Below, in pieces: positions 62,836-64,000 of a stretch of DNA of 64,000 nt. The first letter of the stretch is position 1; each line of letters begins with the position of its first letter. The DNA comes from Mariaggregatimicrobium sp964498785 (GTDB lineage: Bacteria; Zhuqueibacterota; Zhuqueibacteria; Thermofontimicrobiales; Thiofontviventaceae): contig CAZCJL010000011.1 in assembly GCA_964498785.1 (NCBI GenBank), positions 34,872-98,871 of the forward strand, read 5' to 3'. The notes under the pieces were generated by a model. That model saw only the letters and a list, made by a program, of their open reading frames with translations. It made no database searches and was not told the origin of the DNA. Made by a program: the position numbers and the translations under genes.

Positions 62836-63399
62836 ATGAAAAATTTATTGTCGATAGCAGTCAAAATAATGGTAATTGTAATGGTTATTGCCATTTGCAA
62901 TACCATGACTCACGCTGCGGCAAAAAATGATTTGGTAAATCGATTTGCCGAAATTCTGAAATTTAAAGCAGATTATTTTGAGACACAAAGAAACAATTCT
63001 GATACAAAAATAACTTCTTTATTTGTTCGTTCGACAGAAAAAAATTCAATAGATTTGACGATGTTAATTGCTTATAATAGAAATATTACCAGCGCAGCAC
63101 GATCCCTGACAAACGGAAAAGTGACGCCATTAATTTTCTCAGTATCAACTATGCCGTTTGTTGAGACAAATTTTCAACCATCAGATTTCAGTTTTGAACA
63201 GGATGGTTATCGCTGGTCACCACAAAATAATGATAACGCATTTGACATGTTTCCGCTCGGTGAAAACGCTTCCTTTGGCGGAAATTTAACGGAAAATGAT
63301 ATTCAACAGGGCGTTATTTTACTGCCCGGCACATTTGATGTGAATAATCCGATTAAGATCACGTATAAAAACTTTAAAAAAGTATGTTTGCTTAGATAA
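62836..63399 (+). CDS. Secreted hypothetical protein under sigma-54 control
   Basis: The 187-aa product has a signal peptide (about 1-28, with AAAK after MTHA) and then a soluble mature part of about 160 residues rich in N, F and S, with no known domain. It has neither a sorting domain nor a membrane helix, so it is probably periplasmic or outer-face. CAGGAGG precedes the ATG. The operon consists of this gene alone, bounded by a sigma-54 promoter and a terminator at 63428. The need for a sigma-54 activator implies control by a signal through an AAA+ regulator. Confidence 0.75.
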   Translation: MKNLLSIAVKIMVIVMVIAICNTMTHAAAKNDLVNRFAEILKFKADYFETQRNNSDTKITSLFVRSTEKNSIDLTMLIAYNRNITSAARSLTNGKVTPLIFSVSTMPFVETNFQPSDFSFEQDGYRWSPQNNDNAFDMFPLGENASFGGNLTENDIQQGVILLPGTFDVNNPIKITYKNFKKVCLLR

Positions 63400-63427
63400 T
63401 CATAATTTATCGGAATAACTATTTGCG

Positions 63428-63472
63428 GGCATCCGGTCCTGTTAAACAAAAACAGGATCGGATGCCTTTTTT
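63428..63472 (+). terminator. Rho-independent terminator of the secreted-protein gene
   Basis: GGCATCCGGTCCTGTT and AACAGGATCGGATGCC form a long stem with one mismatch around a short AAACAA-type loop, followed by TTTTTT. It is about 28 bases after the stop codon. Confidence 0.85.
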
Positions 63473-63879
63473 ATTGGATTGAGATAGAAAAGAAATCTAA
63501 TACATTTATTAATAATTAGTTTAGTTAAATATGTTTTAATCAACTAAATAGTAATGTAATCGCTTGCTAGTAAAATATTATGACAAATATTATATATTTC
63601 ACTTGACTTTATGATATATAATTAGTAATATACTTACTATACAAAATAAAAAATGGTGGTCATAATTTAAAAATCAACTCAATTCCATAAATTATTATAC
63701 TTACAATTGTGTAAACCAAACCAACGTTTTATATAACTATTTGTTTGTGAACAAATAAAATACATTTTCCGGGACGAACACACTCCTCGCAATTTCAACC
63801 ATTTTTACATTAGAAATAACATCACTAAATTTTTTAAAATATTCTTCATTATGAATCCTTAATAAAGAAAGAACGATTA
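63473..63879. other. AT-rich gap before the last ORF
   Basis: This gap of about 400 bp holds no gene. A promoter-like pair lies at 63603-63631. The remainder shows no repeat or RNA gene. Confidence 0.5.
63603..63631 (+). promoter_or_regulatory. Possible sigma-70-type promoter
   Basis: TTGACT (63603-63608) and TAATAT (63626-63631) are 17 bases apart. A transcript starting near 63638 would run toward the short ORF at 63880. Confidence 0.5.
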
Positions 63880-63996
63880 ATGAAGAGGTTTCTTAAAATT
63901 TGTGTTTTCCTGTTGCTGCTAAGTTCCCTTTCTGGAAATGTTGGCTATATAGTGTCTGAACGAAAACGTTCAATTAATTATAAAATAATTAGTTAA
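63880..63996 (+). CDS. Short ORF with a signal-peptide-like start (38 aa)
   Basis: The ORF reads MKRFLKICVFLLLLSSLSG and then a polar stretch ending YKIIS before a TAA. The first 20 residues form a good signal peptide. Such a short mature part is unusual, so it may be a small secreted peptide, the start of a frameshifted gene continuing past the window, or chance. The ribosome binding site is weak. Confidence 0.35.
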   Translation: MKRFLKICVFLLLLSSLSGNVGYIVSERKRSINYKIIS

Positions 63997-64000
63997 TCTA

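Overview
The window looks like a chromosomal piece of an AT-rich, Gram-negative bacterium of the FCB superphylum, most likely Calditrichota or a related candidate phylum (KSB1 or Marinimicrobia type). Nine large secreted proteins end in a type IX secretion (T9SS) type A sorting domain (NYPNPFN, then a beta-rich segment, then a basic tail). A PorV-like outer membrane protein, an MglA/roadblock GTPase module and a sigma-54 activator fit the same group. No rRNA, tRNA or CRISPR array was seen. This placement is inference from gene content.

Layout. 1-3.6 kb: a minus-strand operon leaving the window at its left edge, headed by a ParB/SbnI-like gene behind what reads as a complete tryptophan attenuator (promoter, leader peptide with five Trp codons, antiterminator, terminator); then an NtrC-type regulator and an inositol monophosphatase. 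3.6-22.5 kb: six secreted T9SS proteins built from cohesin-like, dockerin-like, FG-GAP propeller, InlB-like, malectin and BACON-like modules; the largest (2,387 aa) carries a nearly identical 1,374-bp tandem duplication. 23-28.7 kb: a small membrane protein, a histidine kinase / thymidylate synthase-like / creatininase-family operon, a zinc-ribbon protein and a secreted M14 peptidase. 28.9-35.7 kb: an operon of two CsgG-like proteins, a LamG/T9SS protein and a beta-barrel. 35.7-40 kb: gene fragments, a MITE, inverted-repeat relics, a PIN-like protein, a QueC-like PP-loop protein, a ClpP-like protease and an unknown protein. 40-44.3 kb: small housekeeping and hypothetical genes, one frameshifted.

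44.8-50.1 kb: an operon for phosphatidate formation (DgkB, PlsC, a FakA-FakB fusion, PlsY) ending in a PorV-like gene. 50.2-58.8 kb: RtcA, a GH13 amylase, a PIG-L deacetylase, a secreted subtilisin, a lipoprotein cyclophilin and PriA. 58.9-62.6 kb: a phosphoesterase, a roadblock-MglA-roadblock operon and an Atg22/UMF1-type MFS transporter. 62.8-64 kb: a secreted protein behind a well-formed sigma-54 promoter, and the start of a further signal-peptide ORF.

The most novel idea is at the left edge. A Trp attenuator controls a ParB-fold protein related to free-serine kinases, and the next gene begins with residues that would suit TrpB2, an O-phosphoserine-dependent tryptophan synthase. If this holds, the operon would make phosphoserine for tryptophan synthesis. 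Two decayed GxxExxY-protein elements, each just after the stop codon of a T9SS gene, are the clearest dispersed repeats.
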